A DNA stretch of 64,000 nt from Euborellia annulipes (taxonomy: Eukaryota; Arthropoda; Insecta; Dermaptera; Anisolabididae): the NCBI GenBank assembly GCA_023213315.1, contig JAKCPI010014154.1, positions 32,558 to 96,557 on the forward strand, in the 5' to 3' direction. The stretch's first letter is position 1, and each line of letters begins with the position of its first letter. The position numbers and the translations under genes were made by a program. The notes under the pieces were generated by a model. It did no database searches. It was not told the DNA's origin and saw nothing but the letters and a program-made list of their open reading frames with translations. This document shows positions 1 to 11,000 of the stretch, in pieces.

Positions 1-114
1 CGACATTGACATAAATAGTAATTTACAAAATTGAACCGAATTGAATCGAAAAAAGAGCCCAAGTAATTTCGTCAACCTGTGTCCTTTACTAAAAAATTAT
101 TGCAGATAAATTGA

Positions 115-280
115 AACAAAAAGTTGGGTCCTGCAAAATGTTTTGTTTGTGTGTGAGTCTGTCACAAAATATGTCAAGAACGCTAAGATATACAAGGTTG
201 ATATTTAAATTAGGTACGTTCTGGCATGCAACATGAAGCTTTTGAATAAAATCGACCAAAAAGTACTAGTACTGTACAAA
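115..280 (+). repeat. F1 dispersed element, 5'-middle fragment
   Basis: The stretch matches the middle of the F1 family seen many times in this window: the GTGTGTGAGTCTGTC-type segment, the degenerate AAATTAGGTAC segment, then AACATGAAGCTTTTGAA and AAAAAGTACTAGTACT. Both ends of the family (the CTTTCTCTTACC end and the TCTGGTGTGAC stem-loop end) are missing, so this is a truncated copy. No protein is encoded. Confidence 0.6.
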
Positions 281-2637
281 TGTGTATTTTTTTAACCAAA
301 GCTCACAACTTATAAAAATTTATTTTTTACTTTCACTTACCTTTGTTAAAAAAGAACATCACATGGACGTTTGCGGAGACAAAATCGAACCTAAAAAATT
401 TTTTAAAGGAGGAAGAGAGCCAATCTTTTACAAAAGTGTAAATTTAACATTTGAGAGAAAAATGGATGAGGGTTCAATGAACCTTCCCCTAAAAAAACCC
501 ATATCCACAGCTGACCGGGGAGGCAAGCAAGTTTCTTTTGGGCTCTGCTCTATATCCTAAACCTTCCTATAGGTCCTATTTCACCCCTCGAGTATTGAAA
601 GTAAAAATTTTTATTACATTAAAAAAAAAATTCTAAAATTTTTTTAATTTGTAAATTTGTCTATTTATTTATATACCATAACAGACAGATATATAATTCA
701 AGAATACTAAATCCATTAATCCATTATACATCGAAAGATTAACATAATGAATATATTTAATATTTAAATAGCAATTTTATTTTAGAAATCTCTTCTAGAG
801 CATCTTCATTTCTAATAAACTTATATAAATGCAAAATATTCAGGATCAAGGACCGTTTGAGGTTGCAAATAAATGACCTCCGGGGCTCAGAGGTCGATTC
901 TGTTTCCAATTTGAATGATGAATCTTCAAAATTGGCATAAAAGATTGATGATATTTTGCGGAATCACATTTATATATAAGGTCAAAAGTTTTATTTCAAA
1001 TTTTCTTTTTACTTAATTAGTTTATTTATGGGTTTATAAATTTATGTCTAATTACATTTATTTATTGTTGAACCAGAAGGATTTCACAAAATAATACTCT
1101 ATACATACGTAGGGGTCTATATGTATTAAATTCCCCTTAAAGAAAAATTAGGAAAAGTAAACTGGATTGGGGTATATGTTTTTCGACTCTTTTTGTTATA
1201 TAGTAAAAATATATTTTTAGGGAGAGGATAAAAATGTTGATATTATTTTGACTCAATTCATCAAAAATTGTATTGGGCCTTTTTTAAGAAGTTTTTCCTA
1301 TCCCCTGTCTGTTGTTTTTTTCTCCCCTTCATTACTCAGATCAAGGAGAAATAGGGGAATGTAAACAATAAATTTTTGAAATTTGTTGGGTCCAAAAAAA
1401 GAATTAATGTCCTTAATAAATTTAATTCTATAACGATACTTATTTTGAATTCAAATCAAAAATATTAATTTTTTCAATAAGTATAAACTTATTTGGAATT
1501 TTATGAATACTTAAAAAAAGTAATCAAGTAAACACTCGATTTGTCAGTCCCCTGGATTGTTATATTTAATAAATCAAAGAAAAAAGTATTCCATATCAAT
1601 TAACAGATTTTTTGTGTTTTATATAAAAAAAACGTCAGTCCCCTGGAGGGTTTCAACCAGGGGACTGACGTAAAGCTAAGTTTATATATTAATACCAAAA
1701 ATAAGAATAAAAAAAATCTGTTACTATATGGATACAATAAAATTAACTTATTGTCTATCAAAATCATTATAAACAATTTAAATCAATTGTATTTCAAATT
1801 CGACCCAAAAGTTAACCCATTTTTGTAGAATGGCCCATATAACAAACAAAAATCAAAAGTTAAAGAAAAATATTTTGGTAAAGTCTTAAAAAAACAATAT
1901 TTAAACTCACAAATAACATCACATTTTGTTACTCTAAGTAAGCAAAAAGTTAATAATGTTTCTAATTAAGTTAAAAAAAAAAAATAAATAAATCTTCGCC
2001 TTTTAAAATAATCAATATACGTGTAATAATTTCATTTAAACATTGTAATAAAGACTAATATGACATAATTATAATTGAGATGTGTTATTATTAAAGGGTA
2101 GACGTGTTAAACGTGAATGTTATAGCGTTGGAGGCCATTAAAATCGGGTGGAAAATTAACTCAAGGATGAACTTTGTACTCAGCGAGAGAGCAAAAGCAA
2201 AGCCAGGCGGAGGCGAAGAGACATCATCTCTCTCATTAATATTATTATTATTCTCGATACTGGAAAACTCGCTTTTTCTCTTCGAGATTGAAAATATTTA
2301 TATAAAAAAAAAAAAAAAGTTTTGATAAATTTATTTAAAACCGAGTGCTTAGTTAAGACTAAAACAAAAGTTATACAAAAGTTAGTATGGATTTTTTATT
2401 TTATTTTTTTTTTATTCAGATAAAACAATATTCAATTAGAAAACTAATTTTCTAAAATTAGAGAGAAGTTTTAGTATATTTTTTTTTTTGTTTTCAAAAC
2501 ATTAATAAAAGGAGTTTTGAAAAATTTTCTAAGCACAATTATTAATTTCTTGAATAAACACTAGAAAAAAATTTTATTCTATATTTTGAAAGAATTAATA
2601 AGAACCACGCAAAATTTTTCTTGAGCAATTGTGTATG
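281..2637. other. AT-rich DNA without a recognised gene
   Basis: The region is dominated by A/T runs. Short open frames (282-560 and 2104-2325) are low-complexity and lack splice context or a recognisable domain. The only structured part is the hairpin repeat at 1551-1671, listed separately. Confidence 0.5.
1551..1671. repeat. Small foldback repeat with CGTCAGTCCCCTGG arms
   Basis: The word GTCAGTCCCCTGG occurs at about 1551 and again near 1634. Its inverse complement CCAGGGGACTGACG follows within about 10 bases, giving a perfect stem of about 15 bp (around 1632-1672) with a short loop. The first copy can also pair with the inverted copy, so the whole may be a tiny MITE (1551-1671) with a duplicated end. 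The superfamily is not clear. Confidence 0.5.
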
Positions 2638-2639
2638 TA

Positions 2640-2834
2640 CAGTGAGAGACAATATTAAGTCCCATCCATGCGTTTTCTCCTCATTGTTAAAAAAAAAAAA
2701 ATATTATTTATTTTGAATGGAAATGTTCATGATTCAAACATAGAAAATTTCCAATAAAGATTTTCATTTTCTTTTATAAAAACAATTAAATAATCGCAAG
2801 GAGAAAACGCCTGGGTGGGACTTAATATTATCTG
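2640..2834. mobile_element. Tc1/mariner-type MITE
   Basis: About 195 bp, bounded by TA on each side (2638-2639 and 2835-2836). The left end reads CAGTGAGAGACAATATTAAG and continues with a CCCATCC and CGTTTTCTCCT block. The right end is its inverse complement, with about 7 bases missing near the tip. CAGTG termini with a TA duplication are the usual Tc1/mariner signature. A second, different element with the same CAGTGAG tip and a TTAAGTCCC block lies at 58135-58355. There is no transposase, so it is non-autonomous. Confidence 0.65.
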
Positions 2835-3064
2835 TACGTCGCTTTGGTCCAGGACACAAGGATTATTTTTGTCTATAGTATAATGGAGTATATTTTTTCA
2901 ATTAATTATATTCTATTTAATTTTTTATTTCTGAAGGGTGAGATTGGCTTTAGACTCAATTATTCACTAATTTGATAAATTTTAAATTAAAAATTAAAAA
3001 TAAATAAAAATAATTATTATAATTTTATAGCTACTGTATTATAAATAATAATAAAAAATCGAAA

Positions 3065-3340
3065 TGAATAGGGATGGGGTCTAAATGACCGAGAAAGACC
3101 TTAAAACAAATTATTATTGTTTTCCAAGAGTCGCAGGTTCGGATCCCAGGCAGTCTGATGATTTTATTTAAACCAGTTGGATACCAAATGGCTTAAATAA
3201 AAATGCCTGGACCCCTGATAGATATATTAATTAATAACGGTTATCGTAAAAGTCTTATATGACCTAAGTTGCCGAAAAGACTGTATGAATGTGTCTGAGT
3301 GTAAATGAGAAAAAAGTGTGTGTTAAAAAAAAAAAATAAT
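3065..3340 (+). mobile_element. tRNA-derived SINE (family A) and preceding SINE tail fragment
   Basis: From about 3120 the sequence has a box B-like AGGTTCGGATCCC, the CAGGCAGTC block, the conserved palindrome around TGGATACCAAATGGCTTAAA, the GCCGAAAAGACTGT block and a poly-A tail. Box A is absent, so the copy is 5' truncated. Just before it (3065-3110) sits a fragment resembling the 3' end of SINE family C (TGGGGTCTAAATG, then AGAAAGACCTTAAA). Confidence 0.65.
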
Positions 3341-4469
3341 AATGACATATGAAACTACTTACTTTAAGGTGTCCAAACAAAATATAAAATGATGAAGCTC
3401 ACCTAAAAAAAAAAAAAAAATAGCATTAATACAAAAAAAAGTAGCTACCAATAGTACAAGTAATAGAAACCTATAGATTCCATCAAAATCTCGACATCAA
3501 ATTTTTATTTTCTCTCTATATATCTATTACATATATACATAGGTAAGAGAAAGTAAAAATAATCAAAACCTTTAGGTTACCGAGAACTTAGATCTAGAGA
3601 TGTACCCTTTAAAGGGGATACAGTGATAACACATCCAAGATTTAAATTTCAAATTCTTTCAATAAAATGTGGATTATAATTTATTCAGGTTGTCAGTTTT
3701 TATTATCATTATAGATAGAGGGTTGTTTTATTTTTTGTCACTATAAAAATTCATCTAATTTATTTTCTTTTAATAAGTAACAAATTTTAACCTTGTTTTT
3801 TGCTAAATCACTTTCTTTCGTTAATATTCTTTGAAATAAAACACTGTGTCAGACAGAGAGAGGTTCCAATCAAAGCTCGTAATACAAAAGAAAAAAAAAA
3901 TCTTTTTTTTCTACTCCCTATCCACCCACACATATACACAATCGATTTCAAGTACTCAAGTACAAAAGCAAAGTCTATAGAAAATAAGAAAAAAAAAAGA
4001 AGCATCTTTGGTGAAAGACAATAAAACTGAGGGCCTGGCCCTTCGGTTCAAGGCACGTGCTAAAGAAAAAAAAAGAGGAGGGTGGAAACAAAAGAAGTTT
4101 TACACTTTTTTTTTTTATTATCCATCTTTTTCACATTCATCTACCTATGTAAATGTGTTCCATCAGACTAGTTAATTTGTATAAAAAAAAAAAAAAACTT
4201 GGCGTATTCTTGTCAAAGAGATCAAAAGTTTCTTTTTTTTTTTTTTTTTTTTGGTTGGAGGGGCTGAGATTTTTTTTTCGCTCGTCTTTTAATTAATTAG
4301 TTCTTTCTTTCACTTTTTTTTTTTTAATAATAATAATTTATAATTCACGTTTCAAAAAGTCAGATAAAAAAAAGATGCATATCATTAAGCAAACTTTGTT
4401 TGAAAAGCAAAAAAAATTTGTTTTTAATTTATTAATTATTATTATAATTAATTATTGAAAATAAAATAA

Positions 4470-4720
4470 GGAATTAGTGAGTATGCGTTCCTCGATCCCC
4501 GAGATCCCGGGCAAGAACTGATGTAAATAAAATGAGCCGGATGGGCTGGAGACCCCGGGTTCAATTAGGCTAGGGTACATTTGGTTTAATAAATATACTC
4601 ATAAAATTAAATATTATCATGACTTGATAGGGGGCTTGTTGGTGTAGCGGGCTAGCGTGTCGGCTTCTACAAAGAAGATCCCTATTCAAATCCTCGGCGT
4701 GAGGGATTTTTTCATTAAAT
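4470..4720 (+). mobile_element. tRNA-like SINE head fragments
   Basis: Two tRNA-like pieces lie here. One has GGGCTGGAGACCCCGGGTTCAATT (a box B-like end, also seen near 36380). The other (about 4625-4705) has TTGGTGTAGCGGGCTAGCGT as box A and TATTCAAATCCTC as a degenerate box B. Neither folds convincingly as a functional tRNA, so SINE remnants are more likely than tRNA genes. Confidence 0.45.
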
Positions 4721-4754
4721 AAAAATATTTATCTTTTAATAATATAAAAGACAA

Positions 4755-4756
4755 TC

Positions 4757-4818
<62 letters not shown>
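4755..4818. repeat. (TCTG)n microsatellite
   Basis: About 15 near-perfect TCTG units open the proposed Helitron-like element. A shorter version (TCTGTCTG) marks the related end near 45046. Confidence 0.9.
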
Positions 4819-4821
<3 letters not shown>

Positions 4822-5111
4822 AACGCATAGACTCCGAAACTACTGGACCGATTTTCATGGAGTTTTTTTTAATGGGTAGGGAATTTTCCGGGGGTGGTTT
4901 TAGGCTATCATTATATCGAATTAGGGGTAGGGAACCCCCCCCTTTTTGGGGGGTTATCAATTACCCCATAGCAAAGCATTGGAAAACAGGATCTAACTCG
5001 CTTTACGAAAAATATATTTATCAAAAAATTTAAAATGAAAAATAAAAACTATTCCTCCCCCTAACAATTCGACATTTGAAAAGTTTTTTCCGCTCTGCGC
5101 CCCCCCCCCCC

Positions 5112-6835
5112 TTAAATTTTTATTTTTTTTATTTTTCATTCGATTTTAATAAAATTTAAAATGTTGCTTTCTTAGGGTGTAAATAATTGAAAAATGGTAT
5201 TTTAGACTTCAGAAAGTGCAATCACCCCCCTGGCCCCCCTAAAATTTATTTTTCATTCGATTTTAATAAAATTTAAAATGACGCTTTCTTAGGGTGTAAA
5301 TAATTGAAAAATGGTATTTTAGACTTCAGAAAGTGCAATCACCCCCTGACCCCCCTAAAATTTATTTTTCATTCGATTTTAATAAAATTTAAAATGACGC
5401 TTTCTTAGGGTGTAAATAATTGAAAAATGGTATTTTAGACTTCAGAAAGTGCAATCACCCCCCTGGCCCCCCTAAAATTTATTTTTCATTCGATTTTAAT
5501 AAAATTTAAAATGCTGCTTTCTTAGGGTGTAAATAATTGAAAAATGGTATTTTAGACCTCAGAAAGTGCAATCACCCCCCTGGCCCCCCTAAAATTTATT
5601 TTTCATTCGATTTTAATGAAATTTAAAATGATGCTTTCTTAGGGTGTAAATAATTGAAAAATGGTATTTTAGACTTCAGAAAGTGCAATCACCCCCCTGG
5701 CCCCCCTAAAATTTATTTTTCATTCGATTTTAATAAAATTTAAAATGCTGCTTTCTTAGGGTGTAAATAATTGAAAAATGGTATTTTAGACCTCAGAAAG
5801 TGCAATCACCCCCCTGGCCCCCCTAAAATTTATTTTTCATTCGATTTTAATGAAATTTAAAATGCTGCTTTCTTAGGGTGTAAATAATTGAAAAATGGTA
5901 TTTTAGACCTCAGAAAGTGCAATCACCCCCCTGGCCCCCCTAAAATTTATTTTTCATTCGATTTTAATAAAATTTAAAATGTTGCTTTCTTAGGGTGTAA
6001 ATAATTGAAAAATGGTATTTTAGACTTCAGAAAGTGCAATCACCCCCCCTGGCCCCCCCTAAAATTTATTTTTCATTCGATTTTAATAAAATTTAAAATG
6101 TTGCTTTCTTAGGGTGTAAATAATTGAAAAATGGTATTTTAGACCTCAGAAAGTGCAATCACCCCCCTGGCCCCCCTAAAATTTATTTTTCATTCGATTT
6201 TAATAAAATTTAAAATGTTGCTTTCTTAGGGTGTAAATAATTGAAAAATGGTATTTTAGACCTCAGAAAGTGCAATCACCCCCCCTGGCCCCCCTAAAAT
6301 TTATTTTTCATTCGATTTTAATAAAATTTAAAATGTTGCTTTCTTAGGGTGTAAATAATTGAAAAATGGTATTTTAGACCTCAGAAAGTGCAATCACCCC
6401 CCTGGCCCCCCTAAAATTTATTTTTCATTCGATTTTAATAAAATTTAAAATGTTGCTTTCTTAGGGTGTAAATAATTGAAAAATGGTATTTTAGACCTCA
6501 GAAAGTGCAATCACCCCCCTGGCCCCCCTAAAATTTATTTTTCATTCGATTTTAATAAAATTTAAAATGTTGCTTTCTTAGGGTGTAAATAATTGAAAAA
6601 TGGTATTTTAGACCTCAGAAAGTGCAATCACCCCCCTGGCCCCCCTAAAATTTATTTTTCATTCGATTTTAATAAAATTTAAAATGTTGCTTTCTTAGGG
6701 TGTAAATAATTGAAAAATGGTATTTTAGACCTCAGAAAGTGCAATCACCCCCCCTGGCCCCCCTAAAATTTATTTTTCATTCGATTTTAATAAAATTTAA
6801 AATGTTGCTTTCTTAGGGTGTAAATAATTGAAAAA
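5112..6835. repeat. 117-bp minisatellite array, about 14.6 copies
   Basis: The landmark ATTCGATTTTAAT recurs at 5138, 5255, 5371, 5488, 5605, 5722, 5839, 5956, 6075, 6192, 6310, 6427, 6544, 6661 and 6779, so the period is 117 bp with 1-2 base changes in the C-runs. Copies differ by single substitutions such as GTTGC, CTGC, ATGC or ACGC before TTTCTTAGGG, and CTTCAG or CCTCAG. Alternating variants suggest higher-order duplication. The last unit is cut after TTGAAAAAT. There are no unique spacers, so it is not a CRISPR array. Confidence 0.97.
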
Positions 6836-6932
6836 TATATTAATCAAATATTTAAAATAAAAAATAATTCTTCCTCATAATTAATTAAAATACATTTATC
6901 TGGACAACTCTTAGTCATATCCCGAGACGCCG

Positions 6933-6984
6933 CCCGCCAGGGCTGGCGGGGTAGGGTTGCCGAAGGCAACCCTACCGCAGCTAG
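6933..6984 (+). repeat. Double hairpin and CTAG terminus
   Basis: Two abutting perfect hairpins (stems 8 and 11 bp) are followed by CGCAG and CTAG. The GC-rich stems stand out in AT-rich surroundings. This is the proposed 3' transposition terminus of the element that begins at 4755. Confidence 0.7.
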
Positions 6985-7008
6985 TTTAATATAAACAAAT
7001 CCTTAAGC

Positions 7009-7127
7009 AGCCCTCGGGCTTGGTGTAGTTGGTAGCACACCTACCTTGTTTACCAAGGGTCGAGGCTTCGGATCCCAGGCAGTCCGATCATTTTATTTAA
7101 GCCATTTGGATACCAAATTCGACGTTA
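7009..7127 (+). mobile_element. SINE family A, 3' truncated
   Basis: The tRNA-derived head is intact: AGCCCTCGGGCTTGGTGTAG leads into box A (TTGGTGTAGTTGGTAGCA), then AAGGGTCGAGGCTTCGGATC as box B region and the CAGGCAGTCCGATCA block. It stops after TTGGATACCAAA, so the 3' half is missing. It inserts just downstream of the Helitron-like element. Confidence 0.75.
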
Positions 7128-7440
7128 ATATGTTGCTTTTATTTCAAAGCTATAAAAATTATAACCTTACTTTTTAGGTTGAGGACTTCATTTATTTTTT
7201 AAACTTTAGACTTTAAAATATTAAAGACACCCCCTAGACATGGCTTTAATTTTTAACACTATTTATTAAATGTTAACGCTTTGGCTTTAAATTTTTGTTT
7301 ACAGAATAGCTATTTGAGGCAAGGAAGTGATTTTGAATAGCATTTTTTAACGCTGATTGTTTTTACATTACTTTTTAACACCTATTTATTTATTTTAAAT
7401 TTTAACGTTTTTCGAGAATAGACCTGAAAATCTGTTTTTT
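7128..7440. repeat. AT-rich dispersed repeat related to 43380-43690
   Basis: Words such as ATAGCATTTTTTAACGCTG, GTTAACGC and AGAATAGACCTGAA recur at 43380-43690 with a similar layout. It is non-coding and low in complexity, and its boundaries are unclear. Confidence 0.45.
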
Positions 7441-8118
7441 TTTTTTTTTGTTTTTTTTTCAACTCTGTTGCTATCCATTCAAGGTGAAATAAATTTTACC
7501 CTTTAGGGTAGGAAGTGATCACTGACCTGAAGCGCGACCTATGCTTAAAAGGACAGGGTTAACTTTAAGGTTGTCAATATCAATATTGACAATGTCCCTC
7601 TCAGTCAATGGATGAAAAATAAATTTTCTTCTTCATTTTTTCCATATTTTATTTGAATAATAAATTGTGATATAAAACTACATTATATGAATGCTATATA
7701 AATGTTCATATAGTTTATGAATATATACACTCAAGTTTAAAGTTAGGGGTTTAATTTAATTAAAATCTAATCTTTACACAAACTCGCTCACCCTCGGTAG
7801 TGAATAAATTAATCTTAGGTAAGAAATTTAATGGATTAATTTTCCTGATGATTTTTTGAGGTCAACAAACTGGATTTGAGGAAGGATACACAGACTCAAT
7901 TTCAGTCTTCCTTTGTTCCTATGACCTCCCGTGTCTGGAACAATCTCCCTGGCACTATCTTTCTTGAAACTTATAATCTGCAAACATTCAACAAGCACCT
8001 CCCATTCTTACTGGTTTCATTTGATTAAGGTCAACAGATCTCCCAAAAAAGTATTTTTTTTTTTTCGAATTAGGATGATAAAAATAAATTTTTTTCTACA
8101 TGAAAGAAATAATTTTGT

Positions 8119-8716
8119 GACTGGTGTGACTGGTCGCACAGCACATAACTTCGGCAAGACAAAGTTATGTAGGCCTACTGTGGTTGTCACACCAGATTTT
8201 TTGTGTCGAGATATATTTACTTTCCCATAGCATCTTAGTTTCAAACTTGACCACTTGCATTTCATAAGTAAAAATCTGAAATAGATCAGTAAAGTGTACT
8301 TAAACAATTTTCACGAAAAATTTTATTGATACACTTTTTAAAGAGCATCTAAAATATAATTGATTTTTGAATTTTAATCAAAATCGTTGTAGCGAATTTT
8401 GAGAAATTCGAAAAAAACCACATCAGTAAAGTTCTAGTACTTTTTGGCCGATTATGTTCAAAAGCTTATTATCACCCCCTCAGTGGAGGTGTACCTAACT
8501 TAAATATAAAATTTCAATCCGGTAGCTTAACTCATTCATGATTAAAATCGTTACACACACACACAACAGACCATGTTATGAAAAGCACTTTTTTGAACTC
8601 AGGGGACCTCAAAACATGTATATCCATCAAAATCTGGAGATGGAATTTTTGACATGAAAAATGGCAATACCGGTACTTTCAATATATTACATATATAGGG
8701 TAAGAGAAAGTAAAAA
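8119..8716 (-). repeat. F1 dispersed element
   Basis: Reverse-oriented copy. It begins with the stem-loop end (ACTGGTGTGACTGGTCGCAC paired with GTCACACCAGATTTTTT) and runs through the ATCAGTAAAG, TTCTAGTACTTT, ACCTAACTTAAATATAAAAT and GGGGACCTCAAAACATG blocks. It finishes at the GGGTAAGAGAAAGTAAAAA end. The RFX-like palindrome block is missing. It abuts a second copy in the same orientation. Confidence 0.8.
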
Positions 8717-8735
8717 TTTATTTTTGACAAATAAT

Positions 8736-9364
8736 AAAAAAATCGGCGTGAGTGTCGCACAGCACACAACTTTCTCTTACCTTCGGTAATCGAAAGTTGT
8801 GTTCTGTCACACCAGATTTTTTGTATCGACATATATTTAGTTTCCGACAGTAGGGTACAATTGAATTCAAGATGTAAAATTTATAAACATGGGAAAATAT
8901 TAATATTTTGTACCATTGCAACCATTTCTCCTATCTTTCCTATGAAGTATAAGAGTGGCCTTCAGAATATTTCAATGGCAAATGAGATTATACATTTCAA
9001 AGAACATCTAAAAAATAATTGATTTTTGAATTTTAACCAAAATCGTTTGAGCGAATTTTGAGAAAATCGAAAAAAAAACTGAAAAAGTGAATCCGTAAAG
9101 TATTAGTACTCTTTGGTCGATTTTGTTCAAAAGCTTCGTGTCACGTGCCAGGGAGGTGCCTAACTTAAATATAAAATTTCAACCTCCTAGCTCTTTACGT
9201 TCTTGAGATATTTTGTTCACAGCACACACAGACAGACCATGTCGCAAAACCACTTTTTTGGATTCAGGACCCCTCAAAACGTGTATACCGTCGAATTTTT
9301 GACATGAATCCAATACTTTTTCTCTCTATGTATTAATATATATAGAGGTAAGAGAAAGTAAAAA
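8736..9364 (-). repeat. F1 dispersed element
   Basis: Second consecutive reverse copy, essentially complete at about 630 bp. It has the stem-loop end 8736-8821 with internal CTTTCTCTTACCTTCGGTAA, a degenerate RFX-like palindrome (GTACCATTGCAACC, about 8911), the GTAAAGTATTAGTACT block and the AGAGGTAAGAGAAAGTAAAA end. Confidence 0.85.
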
Positions 9365-9369
9365 TAATT

Positions 9370-10170
9370 TTGAATATTTTAAAAATGCAGGAATTTTTTT
9401 GAGAGACCGGGGGAAGACCTAACTTCCGCGAATATAGCAGCTGTTTACGTTAGATAGGCAACTCCTATCCCATGAATTCAAATTACTTTATCAATATTCT
9501 ATGTAAATCAAAGTACAAAAAAAAAAAAATAAAATAAAAAAAAAACATTAGAAAAAATTGGTTTCTTTAGATTTCTAATAAAAGTTGTAGAAGACGACAA
9601 AAAAGTCCAATGTAATAAAATTTAACGTTTTTAAAACAAAAGACATGGGGGGAGGGGGGCAGGGAATAGCGCAAAAAGAAGGAAAAACGTAGTGTAGTTA
9701 TTTGGTTTTTCCAGACACGTGCCTACTTTATTCGACTTTTTCTTAATCCTCCATCATTTATTCTTGTGTAGCCCCTGGGTTCTCTCTCCTGTTCCTTGCT
9801 TCCGTCTTTCTCTCTTCACCAGGCACGTGTCACCGTATCCTCGTCCAACGTTAATATTACTTGAATACTAAACAAACCGACGACCGAAACGTTTTTGAAT
9901 AAGAATAAATCTTTCAAAAAAGAATATCAATAATTCATTAATGAAAAATAAATTTTCTATCATATATCACCAACCAAAAATTTCAGGTAGAATATTTTAA
10001 ACATAAATAAAAATCTTACTTTTTTTTTGAAAAATATTAATTTAAATAAAATTTGCTCAGGGGCCCACATTTTGTGGGTAAGTGGATGGCGACCACGAGC
10101 TGCCCTAGCTGGGACTGGCAGTACTTTCTTTCTTTGCATGTCAGTCTCTTTCCTTCTATATTTTCAACAG
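9370..10170. other. No gene recognised
   Basis: AT-rich sequence with one more balanced stretch (9700-9860, including GTGCCTACTTTATTCGACTT). I see no domain, no convincing exon borders and no repeat match elsewhere in the window. Confidence 0.4.
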
Positions 10171-10232
10171 GCGTCAGACCGTGTGACGGGCCGGCCTGTT
10201 CCATTCCTTCCCGGTCGAAAAAAAACCCCACC
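10170..10232. repeat. GC-rich block repeated near 24000
   Basis: Read on the minus strand, the block contains GACCGGGAAGGAATG, then CAGGCCGGCCCGTCACAC and GGTCTGACGC. At 23995-24045 the plus strand reads GACCGGGAGAATGG, CAGGCCGGCCCGTGGCACAG and TCTGACTC. The two copies are diverged and inverted relative to each other. The function is unknown. Confidence 0.55.
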
Positions 10233-10579
10233 CCTCCGCCAACCCCTCATCGCGGGAATAATAAGGGCGAGGATAGAGAAGAAGTAATTTAAATAAAATA
10301 AAAATTTTGAATAGTAGTATAGTTAGGGGAGAAATAAAACAAGATTAACCTTTTTTTATAAACAGACCCCAGGGCCCTATAATATTGACATTTGTTAACA
10401 CCTCTAATCTCTCGGTCACGGGGAGGGGGGGGGGGGATGTTCCTATACTGCAAAAAAAAAAAATTTCAATCATTTTCCTATATTGACGTGCTTGAATTTT
10501 AATATACCAAGTTTGTGAAATAAGTTTAAGTAAAAAAAAAAAATGAATAATTATGGGCAGGAGCAGTCAATAAAAAATA

Positions 10580-11000
10580 CTCTGTAGGCTGGTTCTAATC
10601 TCGGAGACGTTTCGGTTCTTTTAATTTAAGAGACATCCTTAGTCCTTAGATTAGATATTATATAAAATTGCACAGAGTTGGTCGGTGATAAAATTTTTCA
10701 TATACATTGTTCTTTTATCAATGAAGAATTAAATATATATGTACCCTAGTATACTTCAAGGTCAATAAGAAGTAAATCAATTGATTTACTTCACTCACTA
10801 GTGCAACCATCGTCAAAAATTATTGAAGTACTTGGGTACATATATATTTAATTCTTCATTGATAAAAGAACAAAGTATATGAAAAATCTTATCACCGACC
10901 AACTCTGTGAAATTTTATATAATATCTAATCTAAGGCCTGAGGATGGCTCTTAAATTAAAATAACCGAAACCTTTCCAAGATTAGAACCAGCATACAGAG
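10580..11000. mobile_element. Decayed inverted Penelope-like terminal pair
   Basis: Arms 10580-10760 and about 10826-11000 are inverse complements with few mismatches. Shared words include GGTTCTAATC, TGGTCGGTGATAA and TTTTATCAATGAAGAATTAA. Each arm carries a hammerhead-like core in outward order: minus strand 10606-10642 (CTAAGGA to GAAACGTC) and plus strand 10938-10971 (CTGAGGA to GAAAC). Both have lost key positions, so activity is unlikely. The arrangement matches the intact palindrome at 29315-29786. Confidence 0.65.

Larger units (their letters stand above)
4755..6984 (+). mobile_element. Helitron/Helentron-like non-autonomous element carrying a minisatellite
   Basis: The proposed 5' end starts TCTCTGTCTG directly after an A (4754) and runs into a TCTG microsatellite. 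The proposed 3' end is CTAG (6981-6984) followed by T. Two perfect hairpins precede it: 6933-6950 (8-bp stem, CCCGCCAG with CTGGCGGG) and 6951-6975 (11-bp stem around a GAA loop), the latter 5 bases before CTAG. A 5' TC end, a 3' hairpin then CTRR, and insertion between A and T are the known Helitron signature. The middle holds a 117-bp tandem array. A second copy of the 5' end (TCTGTCTGTAA, then CTCCGAAACTACT-like text) occurs at 45046-45135. No Rep/helicase is encoded. The class call is an inference. Confidence 0.6.

Noticed and set aside
4736..4960. Frame with repeated TDRQ residues
   Set aside because: Direct translation of the TCTG microsatellite.
5112..6835. Regular repeats that might be read as a CRISPR array
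   Set aside because: The unit is 117 bp end to end with no unique spacers, and the genome is eukaryotic.
7931..8307. Open frames on both strands
   Set aside because: They cross an F1 copy and its stem-loop; the same frames reappear wherever F1 occurs.
9878..9896. GACCGAAACGTTTTTG as a ribozyme core
   Set aside because: No CTGANGA box and no stem II upstream.
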